Of a DNA stretch of 64,000 nt, positions 1 through 9,476 are shown piece after piece. The number at the start of each line of letters is the position of its first letter. The stretch's first letter is position 1. The notes beneath the pieces were generated by a model. That model was not told where the DNA came from. It did no database searches and saw only the letters and a program-made list of their open reading frames with translations. The stretch is from Allolobophora icterica. Its lineage: Eukaryota > Annelida > Clitellata > Crassiclitellata > Lumbricidae. The stretch covers positions 91,609,062-91,673,061 of the forward strand of contig OY744604.1 in NCBI GenBank assembly GCA_963556255.1, given 5' to 3'. Position numbers and translations under genes: made by a program.

Positions 1-355
1 CGCCAACATAGCGATCGACTGCAGGTAGTTTCAGTTCAAAGAAAGATGAAACATCGAATTTCAATGAAGACACTGAAGGAATACTGGAAAAACCAGAGCA
101 AGCGAAGTCGAAGGATCGTAAGATGGGGGCTAAGATGAGCTGATCTACAAGAGGGGGTACAAAGTGAAGCATTATCACTCATCGAAGGAGAACCTTGGAG
201 TGGTATGTTAGAATAATATTCTCTAATAGAATAAAGATGCTGGTTAAGTAGGATATTTAACTATCTCATAACTCACAATTTGGCCTAATCCTTTAGAATT
301 CAATTGAATATTATATATATATATATGAATCCAAAGAATATCATATAATATATAT

Positions 356-415
<60 letters not shown>

Positions 416-473
416 CGATCCTGCCATCTGTTCCTGAATGAATAGAGATGGGAAGCTGCTGGTGGCAAACAGT
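1..473. other. Intergenic, with (TA)n microsatellite
   Basis: I see no gene here. An AT-dinucleotide tract runs from about 301 to 411. The only open frames are the tract itself read as Tyr/Ile repeats. Confidence 0.7.
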
Positions 474-672
474 CAGTGGCGGCGCTAGAGAAATTTTGTA
501 ACCAGGGCAAAGTGAGGGCAGTTATACAAGTAACAAGTAACCAGTGCAGAGGCCGATTTAGGCCCCGAACAACTCATGCACAGGGCAAAAATTCTGGCAG
601 GGCAACGACCAGGGCAAAGGCTTTTTACCAGGGCATTTGCCCTGGCTCGCCCTGGTGTAGCGCTGCCCTCTG
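474..672. mobile_element. hAT-type MITE (199 bp)
   Basis: The ends are imperfect inverted repeats: CAGTGGCGGCGCTA at the left, and AGCGCTGCCCTCTG at the right, which reads inward as CAGAGGGCAGCGCT. They are flanked by an 8-bp duplication, CAAACAGT at 466-473 and CAAACACT at 673-680 (7 of 8 match). An 8-bp target duplication is typical of hAT transposons. The interior is rich in CCAGGGCA motifs. The 121-codon open frame across it matches no family I know and is probably chance. Confidence 0.6.
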
Positions 673-891
673 CAAACACTCTCAACCCCAGAGTCATATT
701 CTTCGACGCACAGCTCTGCCAGGTTTTCTAACGAGGGACTTGAATCAGCCGTCAAGGTTCTGCTACCGGTACGTACGAAACAATAGACAACACCTCGTCG
801 GCCACAGGCAGAGAATTCATGTCAGAATAACGGCGTCATAGCTAGACTACTTAAGTTGTCTAAATCTGCGAATGTCAAGTATATGTAACTG

Positions 892-897
892 AACAGA
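892..897. repeat. Target site duplication of the Polinton, left copy
   Basis: AACAGA lies directly before the AGT terminus at 898. The same six bases follow the ACT terminus at 19673-19675. Six-bp duplications are characteristic of Polinton integration. Confidence 0.9.
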
Positions 898-1420
898 AGT
901 AGGGAAACTTGATGGACTTTGGGCCAGTTTCAATAAAGAGTGCAAATGCGCATCACAGGTGCAAATGCCCATCACAGGTGCATCATGAGCAGGAGCAGCG
1001 GCATCAGGAGCAGCTGCACGAGGTCTTTTTCAATAATCACTCGTTGGCCAGCGTGTGTTTTAAGACACACACACATGTATACATGTATTGGTTGGTTGAT
1101 TGACTAATTGATTGATTGATTGATTAACAGTGCAAATGTCCATCACATGCTTCGTTCAGGAGCTTCAGGAGCTTCAGCAGCAGGAGCAGGAGGTCTTTTT
1201 CAATAATCACTCGTTGGCCAGCGTGTGTTTTAAGACACACACACCTGTATACATGTATACATTCATGTATACTTACATACATGTATACTTACATACATGT
1301 ATACATACACGCAAACTGTGTGTGTGCAAACGTGACTTTCAGGTCAAGGTTAATGTTATCAGGTGTGTTTGGAATGAATGAATGAATGGTTGGGTGGATG
1401 GGTGGATTAGTGAATTATAG
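898..1420 (+). repeat. Left terminal inverted repeat of the Polinton
   Basis: Bases 898 to about 1003 match the reverse complement of the right end without a visible mismatch. Further in, the two arms share only low-complexity material: GCTTCAGGAGC-like repeats, CA/TG runs, GTATACATG and an AATG run near 1373-1390. Inside the left arm a block of about 60 bp (AGGTCTTTTTCAATAATCAC onward, near 1019) occurs again at about 1189. The inner boundary is therefore approximate. Confidence 0.85.
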
Positions 1421-2850
1421 GATTAGTGGACGAATGGATGTTAGATTGCAGGATGGATGGTAGATTGGAGGGTGGTTGGTTGGGTGAATGGATGTATTGG
1501 ATGGATGGGTGGGTGTGGGTTTCAGTCAGCTATTCCACCGCGGCCATTATGTCGACCAGTAACGGTTGCTTTAGCAGACGTCATTTTCACAGAGTTTTCT
1601 CGTCAATAAATTCTGTGAAGTCTGAAATCCTTGAAGTCTGTTTTTCATTGGCGAGCCCTATAGAAAATGTTTACAGTAATAGCACTCATTTTAGAATGTC
1701 ATAACGTCCAAATGATGTCAAGCAAGCAAGCAAAAAACATCCAAATGATGTCTGTTTATGTCTACGATCTATCCGTCCGGCAAGATGTCTGCTTATGTAA
1801 CGCGCTTTTCTATTGGTTGCAGTGGTAGAATAACCATAATTTATTTGGTTGTGCAATAGTCGCAATATTCCTGCAGTCTGCAATTTTGAGGCCAGACCAT
1901 TGGGTCTACAGAGGAAAATGTAGGTCAGTTGAGGTCGTCGAAGCAATTAAAAATTCACTATTCGCTCCAATTAAGTCTCGTTCGGAAGAAACGGAAATGA
2001 ACTCGTCAGTTTGACCTATCAGCCAATTTCGCTTAAGTCACTGGGTGGAATAAGGCAAGAAAGTAAGTAAGTAGGTAAGTAAGTAAATTGCAAGTCTTTG
2101 GAATAAACTACAAAATAAATTATGAACAACTGTTTTTCGCGACAGACGTTAACGTATTTCAAAATGGAAAATCTTGGTAAAAGCGTGTTTTTACATAATA
2201 TATATTAGGTGGATATTATGGTGGATAAACTTATTGCACTCCGTGCCATTTTCCCATTGATTCATCCGGTCGTTGCATTTGCAGCTTACAGCTGTATAGT
2301 TCAAACATAGTACAAATGAGAAACTGGATGAAATAATTATATACACTATTCACGCATTTTCTCCATGTCCTGAACATATTAATTAGGACCTACGCTAAAG
2401 CGTACGTTTACCAACGGGTTTGATTTAGGCCCATCGGAGAGATGGAGGAGCAGAGATCTAATTTAAGCTTATAACATTATCAGTGGAAATCACCGCTGGA
2501 CGCCCTCGTTTCTAAAAATAGGTTAATATCGAAAGTCAAGTCGAAACGAACATCGCCGATTAATAGGCCTACTGTTGTAAAATAGTTTTCTACGTTTAAC
2601 CGACAGACTGACGTTGGGCTTAGAAAATAAATAAAATCCCACCAATCATAAAATAATAATAATACATTTGATAGAAGACTATAATTTAGCCTAAAGCGAT
2701 GTTTTTTCTATATAACTGCCAGCCTCGTGTAAACATGAGAGTATATATTACCGGTACTTTAGGAGACCACAAATCTTAAAGAAAATAATGCATATTTAAT
2801 CAGTAGGCCGTAATCAAGATTTAGAAGTTTCTATATGGGATCTGTCTTAG
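1421..2850. other. Polinton left arm, no recognisable gene
   Basis: Only short open frames occur and none resembles a known family. There is a GGATGG-rich stretch near 1395-1520 and short GTAA repeats at 2062-2090. A segment containing ATCCAAATGATGTC is partly repeated around 1708-1760. The region may contain decayed insertions, but I found no clear ends. Confidence 0.6.
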
Positions 2851-2859
2851 ATAAAGATT

Positions 2860-3720
2860 TAAGTAAGTAAGTAAGTAAGTACATTCTTTAATTAATAAAC
2901 GCTAAATCAAATCCGTTTTTATTAAACACACAAACTGCAGATTAACAGTGACAGAAAACAAACAAACAGTTTACCAGTTGAGTGTTATAAAAGGATGCCC
3001 CTAAGGGACGAGTCCCGCTAAGATGGGACACCCTGGGGGTCACAGGCTGAAACGGACAGTATCTGGTTGAAAATTTATATATCTTAACTAATAGTAAGAA
3101 AAAATTTAAACTAAAATAAAGCAAGCATTGGCTAATCAGCCAACAACTGAAAGTAGACATATTCATATCCAAGATGTAGCTGTTTTACTATCTTAAAACC
3201 TTAAGTGATTAATCATTCAATGAATGGTAGTAATAATTACAATCAAACAGATCACAACAATGAACCAGAGTATATTATGTCGGCAATTTATGAGGTCATG
3301 TTGCTTATAATATAGGACCTTAGCAGTGTTTTAAATCGGCTAATAGCCCGAATTGTGGTTAGTAGGCCTACAGCAGGTAGGGAGTTCCATATTTTGGGGC
3401 CCCGGCATTTGATGGAGAACCTTTTTACATTGATACGGGCAAACTCAGGGCCGTAATTCAGGGCGGTACGCGTCTGGTGGTGATGGATGGTTGCGCTCCT
3501 CCCGAAATAAGAAACAAAAGACAAAGGCAGCAAATTATTATGATAACGGTACATGAAAAGACTAACATGAAATATATTTATTTGGTTAGCGGTCAGAATT
3601 TGTTTATCAACGAATATTTGCTTAGTGCTTGCTCTCCAATGAGTGTTAAATGCCATTCGTATGGCAGTTTTTTGTAGTTTACTTAGAGGGTGAAGAACAG
3701 TCATATAATTTGACCCCCAA
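2860..3720 (-). mobile_element. LINE fragment (CR1/L2/Jockey-like RT C-terminus), nested in the Polinton
   Basis: The minus-strand frame 3704-3288 (138 codons) has the usual C-terminal part of a non-LTR reverse transcriptase: a LQKTAIRMAF start, the motif FMYRYHNNLLP, then GPKIWNSLPAV and a basic tail. After its stop comes about 400 bp of 3' UTR ending in a GTAA run at 2861-2881, which is a CTTA-repeat tail on the coding strand. The piece is truncated at the 5' side. It interrupts no Polinton gene and lies between the left TIR and the integrase gene. Confidence 0.75.
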
Positions 3721-3939
3721 GAGATATTGCAGTAAGCGATATAGGGAAAAATTAATGTATAGTAGGCCTACAAATTTAGTAAGATAGCTGTGGGCAGGCA
3801 ATGCCTAATTCTTCTTAGAACTCCTATAATAACGTTAGATCTAAAATGAAATAATAGCAACAGAGCCTAACTGAACAGCATCCTACCCAGGAAACTTTCG
3901 GGTAAGGGAGTCAAATCTAGGGAAAACCAGATTATGAGA

Positions 3940-4230
3940 ACGTGGGCGCAGATCATACCCAGTCTTTAGAACTGCAGGTAGAAAGAAGGTCATCGAGGTG
4001 CAATAGGCCTATGTGGGATTCGGTCAACTGGCATTCTCTCTACATGTCCAAATCATCGGAGTCTTCGCTGAGCGACTTTGTCTATCAGAGTTGTTTTGAT
4101 GCCTAATGATTGTCTTATGTCGTCGTTTCTTATTTTTTGCAGTCTTGAAATCCCTGCGATCTTCCTCAGCCAGTTTATTTGTCATTTGGCATAGAACGCT
4201 GGTGTATATTCACTGAGATTGTTTTATGGC
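3940..4230 (-). mobile_element. Second LINE fragment (RT C-terminal tail)
   Basis: Read on the minus strand, about 4190 to 4020 encodes residues including LQKIRNDDIRQSLGI, then RRLRWFGHVERMP. This RLRWFGHV-R-M signature is known from the C-termini of several non-LTR retrotransposon polymerases. The fragment has no open ends and carries stops downstream, so it is a relic. It is a different LINE type from the neighbour at 2860-3720. Confidence 0.65.
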
Positions 4231-4568
4231 CTTCAATCTGTTAGGCCTACCATGTGTAATACCTCATTTGAAAGCTTGTGCATTCGGCTTCCTAAAAATA
4301 GCATCATTTGGTGGGTTTTACATAGTGATTTCCATACGTTTAAGGTTAAAAACACTGAAACTTTGCAATTTATGTTGAGTTTGTAGCAATACATTCTAAA
4401 ATTCATATCTCTGGAACGAATAAAGATAGAATAATAATTTTTTCGACATTTAAAACAGAAATTACTGTTTATCATTTTAAGTCTAAAATAGGCTATATCA
4501 TGCTAACTTTTTGGACAACAGCCTCCTTTTGCCAGAGTAAAATAACGTCTAATGCGCTCAGCCTAGCT
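4231..4568. other. Gap before the integrase gene
   Basis: The sequence is AT-rich with only an 80-codon minus-strand frame of no recognisable family. It probably holds the 3' end of the integrase transcript. I see no other element. Confidence 0.5.
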
Positions 4569-6053
4569 CTAGTGTAGATTTATCAAACTTTCATTTTCAA
4601 CCCAAGTGTTAAACGAATCGTTATATCCTAACCATTTAACAAATGATTTGTTTCCACGTGTTCTTATGATCTTTTCGATCCTAAAGACTTCCTGAGTCGT
4701 TTTCTGTAATTCTTGATCGTAAAATGACCCTTGAATCTGTTCTCCGTTTAAATCTGTTATCTTATAGGTCGGAGGATCGGTGTATTGAATTTTTGTCACA
4801 GTAAACACCTCTTCCGTCCATCTAGGCGTAAAGCCCGCCTCAAAGAATTTCTTCTTTTTAGAAATTCTGACTTTATCGCCTATTGAAAATTTCGGTTTAT
4901 TAGGCGGTTTTGGATTCAATCCGCCATATAAATTTTTCCATACAGTGGTCTCATTTATCTTTATACTCGCTTTTATTGGAGTCATTTTTATGGAAGAATG
5001 TCTAGTGTTGTTATAACGAGCAACCATATTTTCTAAAACATCGATATATTTCCTAGTCGAATTAGCTGTGAAATATTTGAACATCTTCTCCTTCATCGTT
5101 CTGTTCCAACGTTCGATAACGGATGACTTCTCTTCATTTTCAATAGAGTAAATCTGGAATCCAATTGATTTCACGTTTTTATTATAAAACTCCTTACCTT
5201 TATCGACCCAGAGTTTCTCGGGTTTTCGTCCGCTACTGGAAAATATTTTGGTGAAAGCATCGAACACAGATTTTCCGCTTTTATCTTTTATCGGGACAAG
5301 CCACCCGTATTTTGAAAATATATCGATAACACTTAATAAATATTTAACGCCATTGTTATATTTCGCGAAAGATTGCATGTCTATGAGGTCTGCAGCCCAA
5401 GTGTCGTCAACACCTTTAACGTAAACCTTCCTTTTAGTAAAATGTCGTATTACCGGTTTATGCAATTGTTCGGCGAGTTCATCCGTCCATTTTTGAGGCG
5501 ATTTTACAGCTGGCTTTGAATCGTATGAAGTTAAACCTAAACCAAGATTGGCTTTTGTCGCTAAAATAGGTTTAACTATCGCTCTTTCGACACGCTCACG
5601 TAATGTAGGATTAGATATATTATTTAATTCATTTACCATTACTCTGTCGGCGGCATTTCTAGCAGCGGTATCCGAATACTGGTCATAAGCTAAATCATGA
5701 GAGTATGCTGCTCTATCGACTCTGTCAACTGGTTTACTCCAATCTTTGGGGGAGCCGTCAGGATTCAATCTTAAATCTAATCTAGTTCCTGGTCCCGTAA
5801 ACGAATGTCCTGGGAGATGCAATTCTCCAGGAAATTTTGACCACGGCAGTTTTATATTTTTCGTAGCAGAATTTAAAGACCCAACTAGATCTCCTCCTGT
5901 TTTGGCAGCGGAAACAAATCGAGTTTTAGTTTTTCCGCAGTCGGAACATACGGCTCTAATCATAGGTCTTTTATTTTTACTGATAATATTTTGAGTATCT
6001 GTCATTTCGGTTTCTCTCTTGCACTTTACGCAATACATCTGTTCCATATACAT
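4569..6053 (-). CDS. int: Polinton zinc-ribbon / PLA2-like / integrase / chromodomain fusion protein
   Basis: This 494-residue protein catalyses integration of the element into host DNA. Residues 8-39 hold two CxxC pairs (YCVKC and CSDC) forming a zinc ribbon. Residues 78-135 look like a phospholipase A2 domain: a Ca-loop-like FTGPGT at 85-90, then a His-Asp dyad at 119-120 in AAYSHDLAYD. Residues 215-360 are a retroviral-type (rve) integrase core with probable acidic residues D222 (WAADL), D284 (LWVDKGKEF) and E314 (VIERWNRT). The C-terminal 40 residues (QEVFRIEKII to TWVENESL) resemble a chromodomain, which could steer integration to chromatin. The reading frame is uninterrupted. Its start is 35 bp from the divergent ATPase gene. 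Zinc-ribbon plus PLA2 proteins are known from Polintons; finding them in one chain with the integrase is unusual. The PLA2 activity is inferred, not shown. Confidence 0.9.
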   Translation of the reverse strand: MYMEQMYCVKCKRETEMTDTQNIISKNKRPMIRAVCSDCGKTKTRFVSAAKTGGDLVGSLNSATKNIKLPWSKFPGELHLPGHSFTGPGTRLDLRLNPDGSPKDWSKPVDRVDRAAYSHDLAYDQYSDTAARNAADRVMVNELNNISNPTLRERVERAIVKPILATKANLGLGLTSYDSKPAVKSPQKWTDELAEQLHKPVIRHFTKRKVYVKGVDDTWAADLIDMQSFAKYNNGVKYLLSVIDIFSKYGWLVPIKDKSGKSVFDAFTKIFSSSGRKPEKLWVDKGKEFYNKNVKSIGFQIYSIENEEKSSVIERWNRTMKEKMFKYFTANSTRKYIDVLENMVARYNNTRHSSIKMTPIKASIKINETTVWKNLYGGLNPKPPNKPKFSIGDKVRISKKKKFFEAGFTPRWTEEVFTVTKIQYTDPPTYKITDLNGEQIQGSFYDQELQKTTQEVFRIEKIIRTRGNKSFVKWLGYNDSFNTWVENESLINLH

Positions 6054-6088
6054 TTTAATATAAAACTATTTTTATAATTAAAAAAGAA
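6054..6088. promoter_or_regulatory. Divergent promoter region between integrase and ATPase genes
   Basis: Only 35 AT-rich bases separate the two start codons. They include TTTTAATATAAAA next to the integrase start and a poly-A run next to the ATPase start. Transcription signals for both genes must be here or inside the genes. Confidence 0.45.
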
Positions 6089-6871
6089 ATGGAAGTTAAA
6101 GATTTATCCTGGAACGACGAGACATCTAAAAGATTTAATAACCCGTTATTACCTAGAAGTATAAGAGGTCTGATCGTTGGGAAGTCTGGATGCGGTAAGA
6201 CTACGCTATTATTAAATTTACTTTTGAATCCAGGATGGTTAGATTACGACAGCTTACAGGTATTTGGCAGATCTCTCTTTCAACCAGAATATAAAATACT
6301 TAAAAAAGCATTCGAAGAAAAGTTATCGAAAGAAGCAATTGTCAATTTGTTTGGTTGTCAAGACGAGATTGCAAGGTTAAATGTATCGCCGGCATTAGTC
6401 GTTGAAGAAATGGCTAAAAGCACAGTTAAAAAATCCGATATGAACTGTCGATTCTTTGAAACTTCGGAAGAAGTGCCCGAACCGAGAGACTTGAATCAGC
6501 ATAAAACGAACCTGATGATTTTTGACGATTTACAATTAGAAAAACAAAACAAATGTGAATCGTATTACATCAGAGGAAGACACAGTAATGTTGATTCATT
6601 TTACCTCGCACAAAACTACTTCAAACTGCCTAGGCAGACTATCAGAGAGAATTCAAACTTTATCTGTTTATTTCGTCAAGACCTTAAAAATATTAATAAT
6701 ATATACAACGATCACGTAGGCGTAGATGATATGCCTAAAGACGAATTTGTAAAACTATGCAAAACTGCGTGGGAGCGTCCGCACGGATTTGTAGTGATAG
6801 ATTTAACCAGTAAAAAGAATAACGGCAAATATAGAAGTGCGTTGGATACATTTTATATGCCTTCAGCATAA
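6089..6871 (+). CDS. atp: Genome-packaging ATPase (FtsK/HerA, A32-like)
   Basis: The 260-residue protein should pump the element's DNA into capsids. A Walker A motif GKSGCGKT sits at residues 31-38, directly after a short beta strand (RGLIV). A Walker B strand with two acidic residues, LMIFDD, sits at 142-147. The length and early P-loop match the A32-type ATPases of Polintons, virophages and poxviruses. The frame is complete. It starts the plus-strand gene block and is followed 50 bp later by the penton-like gene. I see no defect. Confidence 0.93.
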   Translation: MEVKDLSWNDETSKRFNNPLLPRSIRGLIVGKSGCGKTTLLLNLLLNPGWLDYDSLQVFGRSLFQPEYKILKKAFEEKLSKEAIVNLFGCQDEIARLNVSPALVVEEMAKSTVKKSDMNCRFFETSEEVPEPRDLNQHKTNLMIFDDLQLEKQNKCESYYIRGRHSNVDSFYLAQNYFKLPRQTIRENSNFICLFRQDLKNINNIYNDHVGVDDMPKDEFVKLCKTAWERPHGFVVIDLTSKKNNGKYRSALDTFYMPSA

Positions 6872-6891
6872 GCCTTCAGCTTCTTCATAAG

Positions 6892-6920
6892 TTATATATT
6901 ATATATATTATATATATAAA
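6892..6920 (+). promoter_or_regulatory. TATA-like tract directly before the penton-like gene
   Basis: An alternating TTATATATT/TATATATAAA tract runs straight into the ATG at 6921. The same arrangement precedes most plus-strand genes of the element, for example at 7750-7762, 8387-8424, 9461-9476, 13003-13026, 17275-17307 and 18060-18112. Confidence 0.5.
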
Positions 6921-7712
6921 ATGGAAGCGCGATTGGAAAAGATAGTTCTCAACACAGAAAAGATCGCTCGTAACACGGAGCCTAAAGAGTCATTCAGCAT
7001 TTTGGTGAGCGAAAGGAGCACGCAAATTCGAACTAAATTTAATCCTCTGATTCAACTTGACAAAAACAAAAAGTATGAAATGTGTCTTGTTAATTTAGAG
7101 ACTTATTTTTCCTTCCCGAATATCCATTCTTTAAACAACAAGTTTGTGTATTCGCCGGATAATGGTAAAACGTGGTTTACTATAGAAATCCCAGAAGGGA
7201 GTTACGAAATCGTAGATATAAACGAACACATTCAGAGAATCATGAAACAATCAGGACATTATGACGAAACGGGAGATGCGTACTGTATAACGTTACAAGC
7301 GAACAATAATACTTTAAAGTCGGTGTTAGATATCGGTGCTAACTATCAGGTTAATATGACAATCGAGAACTCGATTAGAACTGTTTTAGGATTTAATAGC
7401 CGAATGTATTCAGAAGGATATAACGAATCGGAGAACATAGTAAATATTATGAACGTAAATAGTTTGAGAGTAACCAGTGACGTAATCGGATCTTCGTACT
7501 CTAACGGAACAACGGAAAACATTATATATTCCTTTTTCCCGAATGTAGGTCCCGGATACAAGATTATAGAAGTGCCCGTTAATTTAGTATATCTTCCTAT
7601 TACGCTATTTACGATTTCGGCTATGGAAACAAAACTCACAGATCAAAATGGAAAACTAATCAACCTTCGAGGAGAGGAGTTGTCGATCAGGTTTAAAATT
7701 AGAGAAGTGTGA
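6921..7712 (+). CDS. Penton-like minor capsid protein
   Basis: This 263-residue protein is probably the single-jelly-roll capsid vertex protein of the Polinton virion. It has the order expected of that family as I know it: an N-terminal helical stretch, KYEMCLVNLETYFSFPNI, an IPEGSYEI segment near residue 92, a central TVLGF, a PGYKIIEVPVN block and a C-terminal DQNGKLI before the last strands. It lies between the ATPase and the membrane-active protein, as structural genes usually do. The gene is intact. Identity rests on pattern and context rather than on a catalytic motif, so a structure-based comparison would be the real test. Confidence 0.75.
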   Translation: MEARLEKIVLNTEKIARNTEPKESFSILVSERSTQIRTKFNPLIQLDKNKKYEMCLVNLETYFSFPNIHSLNNKFVYSPDNGKTWFTIEIPEGSYEIVDINEHIQRIMKQSGHYDETGDAYCITLQANNNTLKSVLDIGANYQVNMTIENSIRTVLGFNSRMYSEGYNESENIVNIMNVNSLRVTSDVIGSSYSNGTTENIIYSFFPNVGPGYKIIEVPVNLVYLPITLFTISAMETKLTDQNGKLINLRGEELSIRFKIREV

Positions 7713-7762
7713 GAATTAATTATCGTGGTATTAAAGTTTTTAATTTCAATTATATATATAAA

Positions 7763-8386
7763 ATGAGTCGATATACGAATACAAAAGTTAATGTTTCGGA
7801 TGGACAAAAAGACAAAATTAAACGCGCAGTTGAAGCAGGGACAGGAACGAGTATAAGACTAACTCACGCAGATCTATCCGGGGAACACGTCTTAGCTCTT
7901 ACACGAGCACAAATTAATAAAATGGCGAAAGCATATCAGAATGGAACGGGTACTATGCTCAAAATGAGTAAAACGCAAATACACCATAATATGAAAGTCG
8001 AAGGTGGTTTTCTTCCAGCGTTATTACCACTTCTAGCTACAGCTGGAAAATTCCTTCTTTCTAGTGTTCTGCCAAGTCTTGCAACTGGAGCTTTAAGTGG
8101 ATTAGCGAGTACAGGTGTAAGTAAGTTGATGGGATCTGGTGTTAATGGAAGTGCTTTATACATAAAGAAAGGAGGAAGAAGCTACAAGATGGTTCCGCAC
8201 GCAGCAGGTCTTTACCTGAAACCATGGTCAGGGTCGGGATTAGACGGTGTAGGAGAAGGACTGTACATGCGTAGAGGTTCTGGATTTGTCAATGGTTCAG
8301 GATTGATTCTTGGAAACGACAATCCTATTTCAAAAGTACTTTCTAACATCCCAATCCTTGGTCCGCTTCTTGGAATGATTCTGTAA
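7763..8386 (+). CDS. Polinton structural protein with GGFLP hydrophobic segment (membrane-active type)
   Basis: I start this 207-residue protein at the ATG at 7763, right behind a TATATATATAAA tract. An earlier GTG in frame overlaps the previous gene's stop and is unlikely in an animal element. Residues 1-75 carry two related motifs (LTHADLSG... and LTRAQINKMAKAYQ). Then comes VEGGFLPALLPLL, followed by about 45 hydrophobic, small-residue positions and a Gly-rich C-terminus. A Gly-Gly followed by a membrane-seeking stretch recalls adenovirus core and cement proteins that are cut by the viral protease. The function in membrane passage is inferred. Confidence 0.65.
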   Translation: MSRYTNTKVNVSDGQKDKIKRAVEAGTGTSIRLTHADLSGEHVLALTRAQINKMAKAYQNGTGTMLKMSKTQIHHNMKVEGGFLPALLPLLATAGKFLLSSVLPSLATGALSGLASTGVSKLMGSGVNGSALYIKKGGRSYKMVPHAAGLYLKPWSGSGLDGVGEGLYMRRGSGFVNGSGLILGNDNPISKVLSNIPILGPLLGMIL

Positions 8387-8424
8387 ATATATATATTAAT
8401 ATATATATATATAAATAATATATA

Positions 8425-8826
8425 ATGTCGCGATACGGTATGCCAATGCACAAGTTTATAACAAAACGCAATTCTCCGAGCAGAGTTAGAACTCGACCAG
8501 AATCAGTATTTTGGTTGCCTAAGGAAGTAACGCATCGGGCTATAAGACAACCGGGCTCACAGCGTTGGGAGATTTTCGCACAACGAGCGATCACAATTCA
8601 ACCCAGATCGTCGGTCTCGCAAGAGCTAGGATTTGGCGTTCGACTAACTAGGGGAGTCTGTCTAGTCTCGCTTAGACAGGCGATTAAAGAAAAGAAATGT
8701 AGCTTGCAAGATTCAACCATTTGCGAAGATGTAGAAGACATTGTTATCACTATTCAAAACAATTCCGATTCTGTAGTTATCATTAACGAAAAAGATTCGC
8801 TATGCTACATTAATTACCACGTTTAA
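8425..8826 (+). CDS. Small conserved-looking protein, possibly dUTPase-like fold
   Basis: This is a 133-residue basic protein of unknown role. Its middle (AITIQPRSSVSQELGFGVRLTRG) and end (DIVITIQNNSDSVVIINEKDSLCYI) have the strand pattern and PRSS motif seen in trimeric dUTPase-type barrels. The YRG-type catalytic motif is not visible. If the resemblance holds, it is a structural or inactive relative. It is preceded by an AT tract at 8387-8424 and followed 28 bp later by the next gene. I am unsure of the fold. Confidence 0.5.
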   Translation: MSRYGMPMHKFITKRNSPSRVRTRPESVFWLPKEVTHRAIRQPGSQRWEIFAQRAITIQPRSSVSQELGFGVRLTRGVCLVSLRQAIKEKKCSLQDSTICEDVEDIVITIQNNSDSVVIINEKDSLCYINYHV

Positions 8827-8854
8827 ATTTTTAAAAATCTTAATAATAATAATA

Positions 8855-9391
8855 ATGGAATATAAACAAGTGGAAAATTCAGCCCAATCGTATCGTTTTA
8901 AAAAAATTAACGAAATTCAAAAAGAAATCGAACAAGAACGCGATAAAAGGACCGCCTTGAGTACAAAGTATCGTAGGAACATAAGAATGATTAGCATTAT
9001 CGACAACGCTCTGATAGTAACTGTGATGGGGCTCAGCAGCTCGGGCCTGGCAGCTCTTGCTACTGTAATTGCAACTCCGGCCATAGCGATAGCAACAGGT
9101 ACGGCAGTAGGTGTAGGATTGTTAATTATTGTCGGAGGACAAGTTAGTAAGAAGCTTGCACTGAAATTGACAAAGCACGAAAAGATTAAAACGTTAGCCG
9201 AAGCAAAACTAAACACAATCAGTAGCCTTATTTCAAAAGCTCTTGTGGACGACAATATTTCAGACGTTGAATATTCGCTAATTCTAATCGAGTTTGTGAA
9301 ATTCAACGATATGAAAGAAAAAATTAAAAATAAAACCAAAGTTACCACAGAAAAATTAACGTTTAACGAGAACGTTTTAACTGGAACGTAA
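8855..9391 (+). CDS. Polinton two-helix membrane protein
   Basis: The 178-residue protein starts with a charged coiled-coil stretch (FKKINEIQKEIEQERDKR). Two adjacent hydrophobic segments follow, about residues 55-75 (IVTVMGLSSSGLAALATVI) and 76-98 (small residues and LLIIVGG). Then comes a basic helix (LALKLTKHEKIKTLAEAKLNTI) and a final acidic helix (DDNISDVEYSLILIEFVKF). I recognise this as a protein type that recurs in Polintons of marine animals, but no function is established. A hairpin membrane protein of the virion or assembly site is plausible. Confidence 0.6.
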   Translation: MEYKQVENSAQSYRFKKINEIQKEIEQERDKRTALSTKYRRNIRMISIIDNALIVTVMGLSSSGLAALATVIATPAIAIATGTAVGVGLLIIVGGQVSKKLALKLTKHEKIKTLAEAKLNTISSLISKALVDDNISDVEYSLILIEFVKFNDMKEKIKNKTKVTTEKLTFNENVLTGT

Positions 9392-9440
9392 ATTAAACGT
9401 TCGAAATCAACGTTCGGATTTACGTTCGAATTTACGTTTA
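9359..9440. promoter_or_regulatory. Cluster of ACGTT motifs at an intergenic junction
   Basis: AACGTTCG-type motifs recur at about 13-14 bp spacing just after 9391 (AAACGTTCGAAAT, CAACGTTCGG, TACGTTCGAA, TACGTTTA). Two further AACG/ACGTT copies lie inside the end of the preceding gene. The spacing suggests a protein-binding array or a processing signal. No other gene junction here has it. Confidence 0.35.
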
Positions 9441-9476
9441 AAAAATATAGCTATAAGCTTATATAAATAAAATATA

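Noticed and set aside
476..841. 121-codon plus-strand frame
   Set aside because: It covers a MITE with repeated CCAGGGCA motifs and has no family features.
7346..7639. 97-codon minus-strand frame in the penton-like gene
   Set aside because: It is a shadow of the plus-strand gene.
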